Shown piece after piece: positions 16,252 to 25,526 of a stretch of 56,840 nt of DNA (the first letter of the stretch is position 1; each line of letters starts with the position of its first letter). The notes under the pieces are model-generated. The model saw nothing but the letters and a program-made list of their open reading frames with translations, was not told the DNA's origin and searched no databases. This DNA is from Caballeronia megalochromosomata. Its GTDB lineage: Bacteria > Pseudomonadota > Gammaproteobacteria > Burkholderiales > Burkholderiaceae. Location: positions 1 through 56,840 of the forward strand of contig LRBF01000254.1 in NCBI GenBank assembly GCA_001580565.1, read 5' to 3'. Position numbers and translations under genes: made by a program.

Positions 16252-17541
16252 GTGGACAACCTTCCCTTATGGGCGCAAATTTGCGCCATTTTTCTGCTTC
16301 TCATTCTTTCCGGCTTCTTCTCGATTTCCGAAACGTCGATGATGGCGCTCAATCGCCATCGCTTGAAATATCTGGCGGGCCAGGGGTCGTTACGCGCCCG
16401 TACGACGCAAGGGCTGCTTGCAAAAACCGACCAGCTTCTTTCCGTGATCCTGATCGGCAACAACCTGATCAACACGATCATTCCGGTGCTCACGACATCG
16501 ATCGCGCTGCGCACTTTCGGCCATAACAACCTCGTCCTGTCGGTCACTACGGGCGTCATCGCGTTTCTGATCATCGTGTTCGCCGAGATCGCGCCGAAGA
16601 TCGTCGGCGCGACCTATCCCGAGAAAGTGGCGCTGCCCGCGAGTCTCGTGCTCTCACCGCTCATGCGTATCGCGCGGCCGCTGATCTGGTTCGTGAATCT
16701 GTTCGCCAACGCGATCCTCGCCGCGCTGCACATCAACACGAAAAACAAGCGCGATCAGCGCATTTCGCCGGAAGAACTGCGCACGATCGTGCTCGAAACC
16801 GGCAGCTTCATGCCGACCAAACACCGCAGCATCCTGCTCAATCTGTTCGATCTGGAAAACATCACTGTCGACGACGTGATGATTCCGCGCCGGCGCATCG
16901 AAGCGCTCGACTTCGAGGCGCCGTTCGAGCAGATCCTGCATCAGCTCGAGACGTGCTATCACAACAAGCTCGTCGTCTTTCAGGGCGATATCGATCGCGT
17001 GCTTGGCATCCTGCATGTGCGCAAGACGCTTTCGGCGCTGCATAACCAGGAGCTCGAGCGCGAAACGCTGCGCGAACTGCTCACCGAACCGTATTTCGTG
17101 CCGGCCGGCACGCCGGTCTTCCAGCAACTGCAGTTCTTCCAGGAAAGCGGCCACCGCATCGCGATCGTGGTCGATGAGTACGGTGAGTTGCAGGGGCTCG
17201 TGACGCCCGAAGACATCATCGAGGAGCTGATCGGCGAGTTCACGACGACGATTCCGCGCGGCGCCGGCTCGCGTGGCGGCTGGGACGAGAACGGCGAATG
17301 CATCGTCGCGGGCAGCATGCCGCTGCGCGAACTGAACCGCTGGCTGCATCTGACGCTGCCGACGGACGGCCCGAAGACGCTCAACGGCCTGATTCTCGAA
17401 ACGCTCGAAGAAATTCCGGACGGCGACGTGTCGATGCGCATCGCGGACGTGACCGTCGAAGTCATGCGCAGCGACGATCAGGCGATCCGCACCGTCAAGA
17501 TTTTCCGGCCGCTCGCCCCCACGAAACGCGCGCTGCGTTAG
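16252..17541 (+). CDS. HlyC/CorC-family membrane transporter (CNNM-like)
   Basis: A 429-residue protein with an N-terminal DUF21/CNNM membrane domain (about four hydrophobic segments, with SGFFSISETSMMALNR), a pair of CBS domains (about 205-330) and a C-terminal CorC_HlyC domain. Relatives have been linked to magnesium and cobalt efflux or resistance; the ion here cannot be deduced. I placed the start at the GTG at 16252 because VDNLPLWAQI matches the family N-terminus. No strong ribosome site is visible there, and a TTG at 16198 in the same frame is an alternative. It precedes the pil genes but is probably functionally separate. Confidence 0.85.
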   Translation: MDNLPLWAQICAIFLLLILSGFFSISETSMMALNRHRLKYLAGQGSLRARTTQGLLAKTDQLLSVILIGNNLINTIIPVLTTSIALRTFGHNNLVLSVTTGVIAFLIIVFAEIAPKIVGATYPEKVALPASLVLSPLMRIARPLIWFVNLFANAILAALHINTKNKRDQRISPEELRTIVLETGSFMPTKHRSILLNLFDLENITVDDVMIPRRRIEALDFEAPFEQILHQLETCYHNKLVVFQGDIDRVLGILHVRKTLSALHNQELERETLRELLTEPYFVPAGTPVFQQLQFFQESGHRIAIVVDEYGELQGLVTPEDIIEELIGEFTTTIPRGAGSRGGWDENGECIVAGSMPLRELNRWLHLTLPTDGPKTLNGLILETLEEIPDGDVSMRIADVTVEVMRSDDQAIRTVKIFRPLAPTKRALR

Positions 17542-17615
17542 CCATTCGGCCGACTGGGCATCGGCGGTCGCCAGCGGGATGATCGGATCATCTCGACTCC
17601 GACTGCACGACGCCC

Positions 17616-18833
17616 ATGATCTCTCCTTCCCGCGACGCTTTCGACGCTTTCGCGCGCCCGGCCCGCGCGGCCGACGCCGCCCGCGAATCCGCAGCCGATC
17701 ACGAAACGCCCGCCGTCTCGCTGCTCACCGATACCTTGCGCGAAGCCGCCGAGCGCGGCGCATCCGATATCCACATCGAGCCATCGGAGCACGACTGGCG
17801 CATCCGGCTGCGCGTCGATGGCGCGCTGCATGTGTTGAAGCGCCCGCCGCCGCATCTGCGCGATGCGCTCGTCACACGCATCAAGGTGCTGGCGCGCATG
17901 GACATCGCCGAGCGGCGCGTGCCGCAGGACGGCCGGCTGCGTCTGAATCTGCCGGGCGGACGAAGCGGCGACTATCGCGTCAACTCGCTGCCGACGCTAT
18001 TCGGCGAAAAGCTCGTGCTACGACGGCTCGACGCGCTGCCGCCGGATCTGTCGCTCGCGGCGCTCGGCCTCGACGACGCGCAGAGCCGCGCGGTCGAATC
18101 GACCATTCGCGCGCCGCACGGCCTCGTCCTCGTGACCGGCCCGACCGGCAGCGGCAAGACCTTGTCGCTCTACTGCCTTCTTCAGATGCTCAACGCGGAA
18201 GCGCGCAACGTGTGCTCCGTCGAGGATCCCGTCGAGATTCAGCTCGCGGGCATCAATCAGGTGAGCGTGCGCGAGAAGGCCGGACTGACCTTCGCCGTGG
18301 CGCTGCGCGCGTTCATGCGCCAGGATCCGGACGTCATCATGGTCGGCGAGATTCGCGACGCGGAAACCGCGGACGTAGCGGTGAAAGCCGCGCAGACGGG
18401 ACATCTCGTGCTCTCGACATTGCACACGAACGATGCGCCGGCCGCGATCGCGCGCCTCATCGATATCGGCGTGGCGCCTTATAACCTCGCGTCCGCACTC
18501 AGGCTCGTCACCGCGCAACGGCTCGTGCGCAAGCTGTGCGAGTTCTGCCGCGCGCCATCGGCGTTGCCGCTCGCGGACGGGTTTCATCCGTTCGAGGCGC
18601 GCGGCTGTCCGGCGTGCCATGGCATCGGCTATCGCGGGCGCGTCGGCGTGCATCAGGTGATGCCGGTCTCGGATGACATACGCGAGCTGATCGTCTCACG
18701 CGCGGCAACTCATGCGATCTCGCGCGCGGCGCAGGCGCAAGGCATGCCCGCGCTGCGCGACGCAGCCCTCGCCCGCGTGCGTGAGGGCCTGACGAGCGTC
18801 GCCGAAATGGCCGAAGCGACGGAGATTCAGTGA
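17616..18833 (+). CDS. pilB: Type IV pilus / type II secretion assembly ATPase (PilB/GspE family), short form
   Basis: Cytoplasmic hexameric ATPase that powers pilin assembly. It has Walker A GPTGSGKT (175-182), the Asp box, Walker B with VGEIRD (239-248), the His box around GHLVLSTLHTND, and a tetracysteine zinc site (Cys308, 311, 331, 334). It is only 405 residues; PilB proteins are usually about 560 because of an N-terminal MshEN domain, which is missing here. The start is the first ATG in frame after the CorC gene. It is followed by pilC (TGATG overlap) and pilD, the order of the Pseudomonas pilBCD cluster, so I call it PilB; a GspE-type role is possible. Confidence 0.85.
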   Translation: MISPSRDAFDAFARPARAADAARESAADHETPAVSLLTDTLREAAERGASDIHIEPSEHDWRIRLRVDGALHVLKRPPPHLRDALVTRIKVLARMDIAERRVPQDGRLRLNLPGGRSGDYRVNSLPTLFGEKLVLRRLDALPPDLSLAALGLDDAQSRAVESTIRAPHGLVLVTGPTGSGKTLSLYCLLQMLNAEARNVCSVEDPVEIQLAGINQVSVREKAGLTFAVALRAFMRQDPDVIMVGEIRDAETADVAVKAAQTGHLVLSTLHTNDAPAAIARLIDIGVAPYNLASALRLVTAQRLVRKLCEFCRAPSALPLADGFHPFEARGCPACHGIGYRGRVGVHQVMPVSDDIRELIVSRAATHAISRAAQAQGMPALRDAALARVREGLTSVAEMAEATEIQ

Positions 18834-20035
18834 TGAGCACCGCGCTCGAAATGCGCTTCGCGTGGCGCGGCATGGACACCGAAGGCCGACGGAAGCAGGG
18901 AAAGATTATCGCCACCGATGCGCTGTCCGCCCGTCATTCGCTGCGGCGTGAAGGCGTGATCGTCACAGCACTCGAAACGCTCGGCGCCGCGCCGCCGCCC
19001 AAGGCAAAGGCCGCAGAGGTCACGCTTTTCACGCGCCAGCTTGCCGGCCTGCTGCGCGCGGGCCTGCCGCTCGCGGGCGCGCTCGAATTGCTGGGCGGCA
19101 GCGCGTCGGGCGGCGGACTGCCGCGCATCGTGCGCGCGCTGGCCCGCGACATCACGCGCGGCGTGCCGTTTTCGGCGGCACTCGCGGCGCATCCCGCGGC
19201 GTTCGGCGCGTTGTACTGTCAGTTGGTATCGGTCGGCGAAGTGGCGGGCGCGCTGCCGGCCGTGCTCGCCCGGCTCGCCGACGATCGCGAACGCGCCGCA
19301 TCGCAACGCGCCAGACTGCGCGCCGCCCTCACCTATCCGGTCATGGTGCTGCTGCTTTCACTCGCGATCACCGCAGGTTTGCTGATCGGCGTCGTGCCGA
19401 CCTTCAAGACGATCTTCGATGGCTTCGGCGCCGCGCTGCCCGCGCCGACGCGCTTCGTACTCGCGCTTTCGGATGCGGTCGCCCATGCCGGCGTGCCGTT
19501 CGTCATTGCGTGCTCTTGTGCGGCGATCGTCATGTCGAACTGGATGAAGCGTTCGCCCGATGCGCGCGAAACCGCCGATCGCGCGGCGCTGCGGCTGCCG
19601 CTCGCGGGAAAATTGCTGCGCTCCCTCGCCGTCGCGCGATGGAGCCGCGCGCTCGGCACGCTGCTCTCGGCGGGCACGCCGCTCTCGGATGCCTTCGACT
19701 CGCTCACGCATGCGACCGGCAATCGCGTATTCGACCTCGCCACGGTCGATATCGCCGCACGCCTGCGCAACGGCGAGCGTCTCGCGGTCGCCATGCGCGC
19801 TGCAGGGTGCTTTCCGCCAGACGTCGTGCAGCCGATCGCCGTCGCCGAGGAATCCGGTTCGCTCGACGCCATGCTCCTCGATCTCGCCACGCTGGCGGAC
19901 CGGCAGGTTGCCGAGCGCATCGGTACGTTCGCGAGTCTCTGCGAGCCGATCGTCATCACGGTGCTGGGCGCGCTCGTGGGCGGTCTCGTCATCGCGATGT
20001 ATCTTCCTGTCATTCAGCTCGGCAACGTGGTGTAG
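18833..20035 (+). CDS. pilC: Type IV pilus inner-membrane platform protein (PilC/GspF family)
   Basis: A 400-residue inner-membrane protein with two T2SSF domains, each followed by hydrophobic segments (around residues 165-190, 215-235 and 375-395). It forms the platform that couples the ATPase to the growing pilus. The ATG overlaps the pilB stop codon by one base (TGATG), indicating translational coupling; a GTG one codon earlier is possible. KAAEVTLFTRQLAGLLRAG is the family signature near the first domain. Confidence 0.9.
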   Translation: MSTALEMRFAWRGMDTEGRRKQGKIIATDALSARHSLRREGVIVTALETLGAAPPPKAKAAEVTLFTRQLAGLLRAGLPLAGALELLGGSASGGGLPRIVRALARDITRGVPFSAALAAHPAAFGALYCQLVSVGEVAGALPAVLARLADDRERAASQRARLRAALTYPVMVLLLSLAITAGLLIGVVPTFKTIFDGFGAALPAPTRFVLALSDAVAHAGVPFVIACSCAAIVMSNWMKRSPDARETADRAALRLPLAGKLLRSLAVARWSRALGTLLSAGTPLSDAFDSLTHATGNRVFDLATVDIAARLRNGERLAVAMRAAGCFPPDVVQPIAVAEESGSLDAMLLDLATLADRQVAERIGTFASLCEPIVITVLGALVGGLVIAMYLPVIQLGNVV

Positions 20036-20066
20036 CATCGCGGGCCAAAGCAACCGTTCGTCCATC

Positions 20067-20990
20067 ATGCAGCCTTCGTTCGATCCGTCCGCCGCGCACT
20101 TCGCGAGCCACTATCTGGCGGGATTCGCCGTGCTTCCCGTGGCCGCGCAGTACGGCTTCGCCGTCGTGTTCGGCCTCGTGATCGGCAGTTTTCTCACCGT
20201 TGTCGTGCATCGGCTGCCGGTCATGCTCGAGCGCGCGTGGCGCGCGGAAGTCGACGCTGCCATGCCCGATGCGCCCGATTCCGCCAAACGCGCCGCCGCC
20301 GATCCGTACCCCGAACGCTTCAATCTCGCCGTGCCGCGCAGCGCGTGCCCGCATTGCAAGCATGTGCTGCGCGCGTGGGAAAATATTCCCGTCATCAGCT
20401 ATCTGGCGTTGCGCGGTCGATGTTCGGCGTGCGGCGCGCGCGTGAGCCCGCGCTATCCGCTGATCGAACTCGCGAGCGGCGCGCTCGCGGCGCTCTCGCT
20501 CTACGCCTATGGTCCAGGCTGGCCTGCGCTGGCCGCGTTCGGACTGTGCGCGACCTTGCTGACGGCCGGTCTCATCGACTACGACACGCGCTATCTTCCC
20601 GATGTATTGACGCTGCCCCTGCTATGGGCGGGCCTAATCGTCAATTTCGGCGAAGGCGGATTCGCGACGCTGCACGACGCCGTAACAGGCGCGATCGCCG
20701 GTTATCTCTTCCTGTGGTGCGTGTACTGGCTCTTCAAGCTCGTGCGCGGCGTGGAAGGCATGGGCTACGGCGACTTCAAGCTGCTCGCCGCGATCGGCGC
20801 GTGGCTCGGCTGGTCCGCGCTCGCGCAAGTGATCCTGATTGCGGCCGTCGCGGGCGCGGCGTTCGGCATCGTCGCGACGTGGCGCAAGCGTATGCGTTTC
20901 GAGGAGCCCTTGCCGTTCGGGCCGTTTCTCGCGGCGGGCGGGGCGATCACGCTTTTCGTCGGCACGCCGCTCTACGCCTTGTTAGGCTGA
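20067..20990 (+). CDS. pilD: Prepilin peptidase / N-methyltransferase (PilD, A24 family)
   Basis: Polytopic inner-membrane aspartic protease that cleaves and N-methylates type IV prepilins and pseudopilins. In its 307 residues two CxxC pairs (Cys94/97 and Cys119/122) mark the cytosolic N-methyltransferase part. The two catalytic Asp are expected at Asp171 (LIDYDTRYLPD) and Asp236 (GYGDFKLL). The start at 20067 lies 31 bases after pilC. coaE follows 16 bases later. No pilin gene is in the window, so its substrates are encoded elsewhere. Confidence 0.93.
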   Translation: MQPSFDPSAAHFASHYLAGFAVLPVAAQYGFAVVFGLVIGSFLTVVVHRLPVMLERAWRAEVDAAMPDAPDSAKRAAADPYPERFNLAVPRSACPHCKHVLRAWENIPVISYLALRGRCSACGARVSPRYPLIELASGALAALSLYAYGPGWPALAAFGLCATLLTAGLIDYDTRYLPDVLTLPLLWAGLIVNFGEGGFATLHDAVTGAIAGYLFLWCVYWLFKLVRGVEGMGYGDFKLLAAIGAWLGWSALAQVILIAAVAGAAFGIVATWRKRMRFEEPLPFGPFLAAGGAITLFVGTPLYALLG

Positions 20991-21006
20991 TCGAAGGGAG
21001 CAACGG

Positions 21007-21612
21007 ATGTTCAGCATTGGTCTCACAGGCGGCATCGGCAGCGGCAAGAGCACGGTCGCGGATCTGTTCGCGGCGCGCGGCGTGCCGCTGATCGACACCG
21101 ACCTGATCGCGCACCAGATCACCGCGCCGGGCGGCGTCGCGATGCCGCTCATCGCAAGCGAATTCGGCGACGATTTCATCGCCGAAAATGGCTCGCTCGA
21201 CCGCGCGAAAATGCGCACGCTCGTTTTCGCCGACGACTCCGCGAGAGCGCGCCTCGAACATATCGTGCATCCGCTGATTCGCGCCGAGACCGAGCGTCAA
21301 AGGCTTGGGGCGCCGGGCGCGTATCACATCGTCGTCGTGCCGCTTCTGGTGGAGTCGGGCGAATGGGCGGCGCGCGTGTCGCGCGTGCTCGTCGTGGATT
21401 GCCCCGTCGAGACGCAGATTGCGCGCGTCATGCGGCGCAATGGCTTCACGCGCGAACAGGTGCTCGCGATCATCGCCAGGCAGGCGTCCCGCGAAGCGCG
21501 GCTCGCCGCTGCCGACGATATCGTCATCAACGACGAAACCGCCACGCTCGACGCGCTCGCGCACCAGGTCGACGCGTTGCACGCACGTTATTTGTCGCTG
21601 GCCTCCGCATGA
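21007..21612 (+). CDS. coaE: Dephospho-CoA kinase
   Basis: Last step of coenzyme A synthesis: phosphorylates the 3'-hydroxyl of the ribose of dephospho-CoA. The 201-residue P-loop kinase starts with GLTGGIGSGKST (5-16) and has the substrate motif DTDLIAHQ and a LID region around RNGFTREQ. A GAAGGGAG ribosome site precedes the ATG. It is the usual neighbour of pilD, zapD and yacG. Confidence 0.96.
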   Translation: MFSIGLTGGIGSGKSTVADLFAARGVPLIDTDLIAHQITAPGGVAMPLIASEFGDDFIAENGSLDRAKMRTLVFADDSARARLEHIVHPLIRAETERQRLGAPGAYHIVVVPLLVESGEWAARVSRVLVVDCPVETQIARVMRRNGFTREQVLAIIARQASREARLAAADDIVINDETATLDALAHQVDALHARYLSLASA

Positions 21613-21782
21613 AGCAACGTGATCGCCTGAGTTAGCGAAATTGTCTAAAAGTTCCCGGATTTGCGCCGAAACAGGCAGTCTGACGCGCGAATATGCCCCG
21701 ATTTGCTAGGGTGAGGATGCGGCATTAGAATGTGCTCACTTCCGCTCATGGAAGCAACCGACCCACGCCGAGGCGAGCGCGC

Positions 21783-22538
21783 TTGATCCTTTACGAGTAT
21801 CCCTTCAACGAGCGAATCCGAACGCTGCTGCGCCTCGAAGACCTGTTCGAGCGCTTCACGTTCTTTCTGACTCAGGAAGATGCACGCGAGCACCACGTCG
21901 CGCTCACGACGCTCTTTGAGATCGCCGAAGTCGCTGGCCGCACGGATCTCAAGGCCGACCTCATGAAGGAACTGGAGCGGCAGCGGCAGACGCTCGCGCC
22001 GTTCCGCGGCAATCCGGGTATCGAACAGGAAGCGCTCGAAGCCGTGCTCGGCGAAATCGAGCAGACACTCGGCGGTCTCACCGACATGCACGGCAAGACC
22101 GGTCAGCATCTCGCCGACAACGAATGGCTCGCGAGCATCCGCAGCCGCACGATCATCCCCGGCGGAACATGCAAGTTCGATCTGCCGTCGTATTACGCCT
22201 GGCAGCAGTTGCCGGTGGAAGAGCGGCGCCAGGACATCGCGAAGTGGGTCATGCCGATGCTCGCGTTGCGCGACGCGGCAGCCATCGTGTTGCGGCTCGC
22301 GCGTGAGTCGGGTCAGGCATCGAAAGTGATGGCGATGCAGGGCAGCTATCAGCAGATGTTGTCCGGCCGCACCTATCAACTGATGCAGGTGCGCGTTTCG
22401 CCGGACACGCGCGTAATTCCTGAAGCGAGCGCGAACAAGTACATGCTGTGGGTGCGCTTCACGGTGCAGGACGGCGATCTGAAACCGCGCGCCGTCGACG
22501 TGGACGTCCCCTTTCATCTGACGCTTTGCAGCCTTTGA
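21783..22538 (+). CDS. zapD: Cell division protein ZapD
   Basis: FtsZ-associated protein (formerly YacF) that cross-links FtsZ protofilaments at the division ring. The 251-residue protein is mostly helical at the N-terminal half with a beta-rich C-terminal part. I chose the TTG at 21783 because LILYEYPFNERIRTLLR is the family N-terminus; GAGGCGAG lies just upstream. The frame stays open for 17 more codons. It follows coaE after a 170-bp gap and precedes yacG by 63 bp. Confidence 0.93.
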   Translation: MILYEYPFNERIRTLLRLEDLFERFTFFLTQEDAREHHVALTTLFEIAEVAGRTDLKADLMKELERQRQTLAPFRGNPGIEQEALEAVLGEIEQTLGGLTDMHGKTGQHLADNEWLASIRSRTIIPGGTCKFDLPSYYAWQQLPVEERRQDIAKWVMPMLALRDAAAIVLRLARESGQASKVMAMQGSYQQMLSGRTYQLMQVRVSPDTRVIPEASANKYMLWVRFTVQDGDLKPRAVDVDVPFHLTLCSL

Positions 22539-22601
22539 ATCGGGAACGGTTCGGCCTCATATGGTCAAATACCGTTCATAGCAGCCCAATTCGCAACCGT
22601 C

Positions 22602-22793
22602 ATGACCACTGTCGTCAAATGCCCGACCTGCGGCAAGAATGTCCGCTGGGTCCCGGAAAACCGTTTTCGCCCATTCTGTTCCGAGCGCTGCAAGCAGATT
22701 GATCTCGGCGCGTGGGCGACCGAGAAATACAAGATCGCGGGTAACTCACAGGAAACGCCGCCGGACGAAGACAAGCACGGCGGCCTGAACTGA
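22602..22793 (+). CDS. yacG: DNA gyrase inhibitor / zinc protein YacG
   Basis: A 63-residue zinc-finger protein; the E. coli protein inhibits DNA gyrase by binding GyrB. The four zinc ligands are Cys7, Cys10, Cys26 and Cys30 (CPTC and CSERC), followed by the typical IDLGAWA segment. The acidic and disordered C-terminus is normal. It is the last gene of the coaE-zapD-yacG set and converges with the Nudix gene three bases away. Confidence 0.95.
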   Translation: MTTVVKCPTCGKNVRWVPENRFRPFCSERCKQIDLGAWATEKYKIAGNSQETPPDEDKHGGLN

Positions 22794-22796
22794 GCG

Positions 22797-23240
22797 TTAT
22801 TCGCGCTCTTCCTCTTCGAGCCATTCGAGAATCGGAATGGCCGCAGGCAGAAGCGGCGCGACGTCGACAGGAAGCGTCTGCCAGGCGATCGCCTGACCTT
22901 CGCGCCCGAGCGGCGTGCCCTTCCAGTCCGTCACCTTGCAGAAAAAAAGACGCACGTACGCGTGCGGATAGTCGTGCTCGAGCGTGCGCCAGAGCTGGCA
23001 CGCGGTGACGTCGATGCCCAGTTCCTCGTGCAATTCGCGCCCGAGCGCCGCCTCGATGCTCTCGCCCGGTTCGAGCTTGCCGCCGGGAAACTCCCAGTAA
23101 CCTTCGTACGGTTTGCCCACGGGCCGCTGCGCAAGCAGATAGCGTCCGTCGTGCTGCACCATCACGCCGACGGCCACTTCGGTCACCTTGCGGCCATCGG
23201 GGGCGATATCGGTCTGCGAGTCGGCGTTCGCGTCGATCAT
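22797..23240 (-). CDS. MutT-like Nudix hydrolase
   Basis: A 147-residue Nudix protein, probably an 8-oxo-dGTP diphosphatase that clears oxidised nucleotides. The complete Nudix box spans residues 53-75 (GGKLEPGE...REL.EELG), and the arrangement around it (LLAQRP, YWEFPGGK) is that of MutT. The start at 23240 overlaps the stop of the upstream ATPase by four bases (ATGA). The last residues are strongly acidic. The frame could be extended upstream by 25 codons, but this start fits the family length. Confidence 0.88.
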   Translation of the reverse strand: MIDANADSQTDIAPDGRKVTEVAVGVMVQHDGRYLLAQRPVGKPYEGYWEFPGGKLEPGESIEAALGRELHEELGIDVTACQLWRTLEHDYPHAYVRLFFCKVTDWKGTPLGREGQAIAWQTLPVDVAPLLPAAIPILEWLEEEERE

Positions 23241-24100
23241 TGCCTGCGTCCCGATCGGTCGCGCGCGAACTGCCATGCGACGCGCCCCGAGCGCGATCCG
23301 CGTTCGAGCGCCCACACGAGTGCATCGCCGCGCGCGCTTTCGACTTCCGCGTCATCGCAACCGAAGTGCTTCAGCCAGTGCCCGACGATCGACAGATAAT
23401 CGTCCTGCTTGAACGGATAGAAGCTGACCCACAACCCGAAGCGCTCGGACAACGAGATCTTTTCCTCGACCACTTCGCCAGGATGAATCTCGCCATCGGA
23501 CGTGTGTTTGTACGTCTCGTTGTCGCTCATGTATTCGGGCAACAGATGGCGCCGGTTCGACGTCGCGTAGATCACCACGTTGTCCGATTGCGCCGCGACC
23601 GAACCGTCGAGCGCGACTTTCAGCGCCTTGTAGCCCGACTCGCCTTCCTCGAAGGAAAGGTCGTCGCAGAACACGATGAAGCGCTCGGGCCGCATCGAGA
23701 TCAGATCGACGATATCGCCGAGATCGTGCAGATCGTCCTTGTCGACTTCGATGAGACGCAGGCCATCCTTCGAATAAGCGTTCAGGCACGCCTTGATCAG
23801 CGACGACTTGCCCGTGCCGCGCGCGCCCGTCAACAGCACGTTGTTCGCGGGCAGCTTGTTCACGAACTGCTGCGTGTTCTGCTGTATCAGGCTTTTCTGA
23901 CGATCGATGTTCTGAAGGTCGTCGAGCGTGATTGGCGAGATCGCCGGCACGGGTTGCAGGAAACCGCGTCCCTGACGCTTGCGCCAGCGAAACGCCACCG
24001 CGGATGCCCAGTCGATATCGGGCGCCGCCGGCGGCAACATGCCTTCGATGCGCGCCAGCACCGCCTCGGCGCGCGTGAGAAATTGTTCGAGCTTGTCCAT
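23237..24100 (-). CDS. AAA-type ATPase, DUF815-like
   Basis: A 287-residue P-loop ATPase of the DUF815 (predicted AAA) family. Walker A GARGTGKS is at 92-99 and Walker B FIVFCDD near 141-147; the N-terminal 50 residues look helical. The stretch SEYMSDNE-like and the Lys/Arg-rich sensor region that follow are typical. The biological role of the family is not known to me. It starts 24 bases after argJ and overlaps the Nudix gene by four bases, so the two are probably translated together. Confidence 0.83.
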   Translation of the reverse strand: MDKLEQFLTRAEAVLARIEGMLPPAAPDIDWASAVAFRWRKRQGRGFLQPVPAISPITLDDLQNIDRQKSLIQQNTQQFVNKLPANNVLLTGARGTGKSSLIKACLNAYSKDGLRLIEVDKDDLHDLGDIVDLISMRPERFIVFCDDLSFEEGESGYKALKVALDGSVAAQSDNVVIYATSNRRHLLPEYMSDNETYKHTSDGEIHPGEVVEEKISLSERFGLWVSFYPFKQDDYLSIVGHWLKHFGCDDAEVESARGDALVWALERGSRSGRVAWQFARDRSGRRQ

Positions 24101-24124
24101 GTTCGTATCGGTGCGCGCCGCTTT

Positions 24125-25366
24125 TTACGAGCGATAGTCGGCGTTGATGCTCACGTAGTCGTGCGAGAGGTCGCAGGTCCAGATCGTCGCGTTCGCGTTG
24201 CCGCGTCCGAGCAGCACGCGAATCGCGATTTCGCTCTTTTTCATCACACGCTGGCCGTCTTCTTCCTTGTACTCGGGATTGCGGCCGCCCGCTTTCGCGA
24301 CGAGCACGTCATCGAGATAAAGATCGATCTTGCCGACGTCGAGATCCGTCACGCCCGCATAGCCAATCGCCGCGAGAATGCGGCCGAGGTTCGGATCGGA
24401 GGCGTAGAAGGCGGTCTTCACGAGCGGCGAATGGCCGATCGCGTACGCGATCTGTCGGCATTCCGCCGCGTCCTTGCCACCTTCAACCGTGATCGTCATG
24501 AACTTGGTCGCGCCTTCGCCGTCGCGCACGATGAGCTGCGCGAGTTCCTGCGCCACTTCGGTCACCGCGTCGCGCAGTGCGGCGTACGCGGGCGAATCCG
24601 TCGACGTGATCGCGGGCAGGCTCGACTTGCCCGACGCGATCAGGATGAATGAATCGTTGGTCGACGTATCGCCGTCGATCGTGATGCAGTTGAACGAGCG
24701 ATCCGCGACGTGCTTCACGAGCTGATCCAGCACCGGCTGCGCGACGGTGGCATCGAAAGCGAGGAAACCGAGCATCGTCGCCATGTTCGGCCTGATCATG
24801 CCCGCGCCCTTGCTGATGCCCGACAGCGTGACGACGTGTCCGTCGATCGTCACCTGACGCGACGCCGCCTTCGGTAGCGTGTCGGTCGTCATGATGGCTT
24901 GCGCCGCGTCGAACCAGTGCGCGGCTTTCTGATTCGCGAGCGCGGCGGGCAGGCCGGCCTTCAGGCGATCGACCGGCAGCGGCTCGAGAATCACGCCGGT
25001 CGAGAACGGCAGAATCTGTTGCGCATCGAGCCCTTCGAGGCGCGCGAGTTCCGCGCACGTCTCGCGCGCGTGCGCCATGCCCGGCTCGCCCGTGCCGGCG
25101 TTCGCGTTGCCGGTGTTCACGACGAGCGCGCGAATGCCTTTGCCGCCCTTGCCGGCCGCCGCGAGATGCTCGCGGCACACGGTGACGGGCGCGGCGCAGA
25201 AACGATTCTGCGTGAACACGCCCGTGACGCTCGCACCTTCATCGACGCGAATGACGAGCACGTCCTTGCGATTGGGCTTGCGGATATTCGCCTCGGCCCA
25301 GCCTAGCGTGACGCCGGCGACGGGATGAAGCGCTGCGGGATCGATCGAGGGGAAATTGACGGCCAT
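24125..25366 (-). CDS. argJ: Bifunctional glutamate N-acetyltransferase / ornithine acetyltransferase
   Basis: Enzyme of the cyclic arginine pathway: transfers acetyl from N-acetylornithine to glutamate. The 413-residue precursor cleaves itself before the nucleophile Thr197 in the MATMLGF motif, giving alpha and beta chains. The motifs GKGIRALVVNTGNANA and CNTISVDGDTSTND-like (CITIDGDTSTNDS) are present. It lies between secA and the AAA ATPase on the same strand, 160 bp from secA. Confidence 0.96.
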   Translation of the reverse strand: MAVNFPSIDPAALHPVAGVTLGWAEANIRKPNRKDVLVIRVDEGASVTGVFTQNRFCAAPVTVCREHLAAAGKGGKGIRALVVNTGNANAGTGEPGMAHARETCAELARLEGLDAQQILPFSTGVILEPLPVDRLKAGLPAALANQKAAHWFDAAQAIMTTDTLPKAASRQVTIDGHVVTLSGISKGAGMIRPNMATMLGFLAFDATVAQPVLDQLVKHVADRSFNCITIDGDTSTNDSFILIASGKSSLPAITSTDSPAYAALRDAVTEVAQELAQLIVRDGEGATKFMTITVEGGKDAAECRQIAYAIGHSPLVKTAFYASDPNLGRILAAIGYAGVTDLDVGKIDLYLDDVLVAKAGGRNPEYKEEDGQRVMKKSEIAIRVLLGRGNANATIWTCDLSHDYVSINADYRS

Positions 25367-25526
25367 GTTCGCGTCTCGCTGAAGGTGGCGAGTGCCGGTT
25401 TATCGGACCGGCACGCGTTGAAAGACTGACGCCGTTCCGCTCTTCGAGACCGGCGCCGTGAAAGGTTGAGACCTGCAAAGACAAACGACGCATCGCTGCG
25501 TCGCCTGGTTTCCGGTCAGCAGCCGA

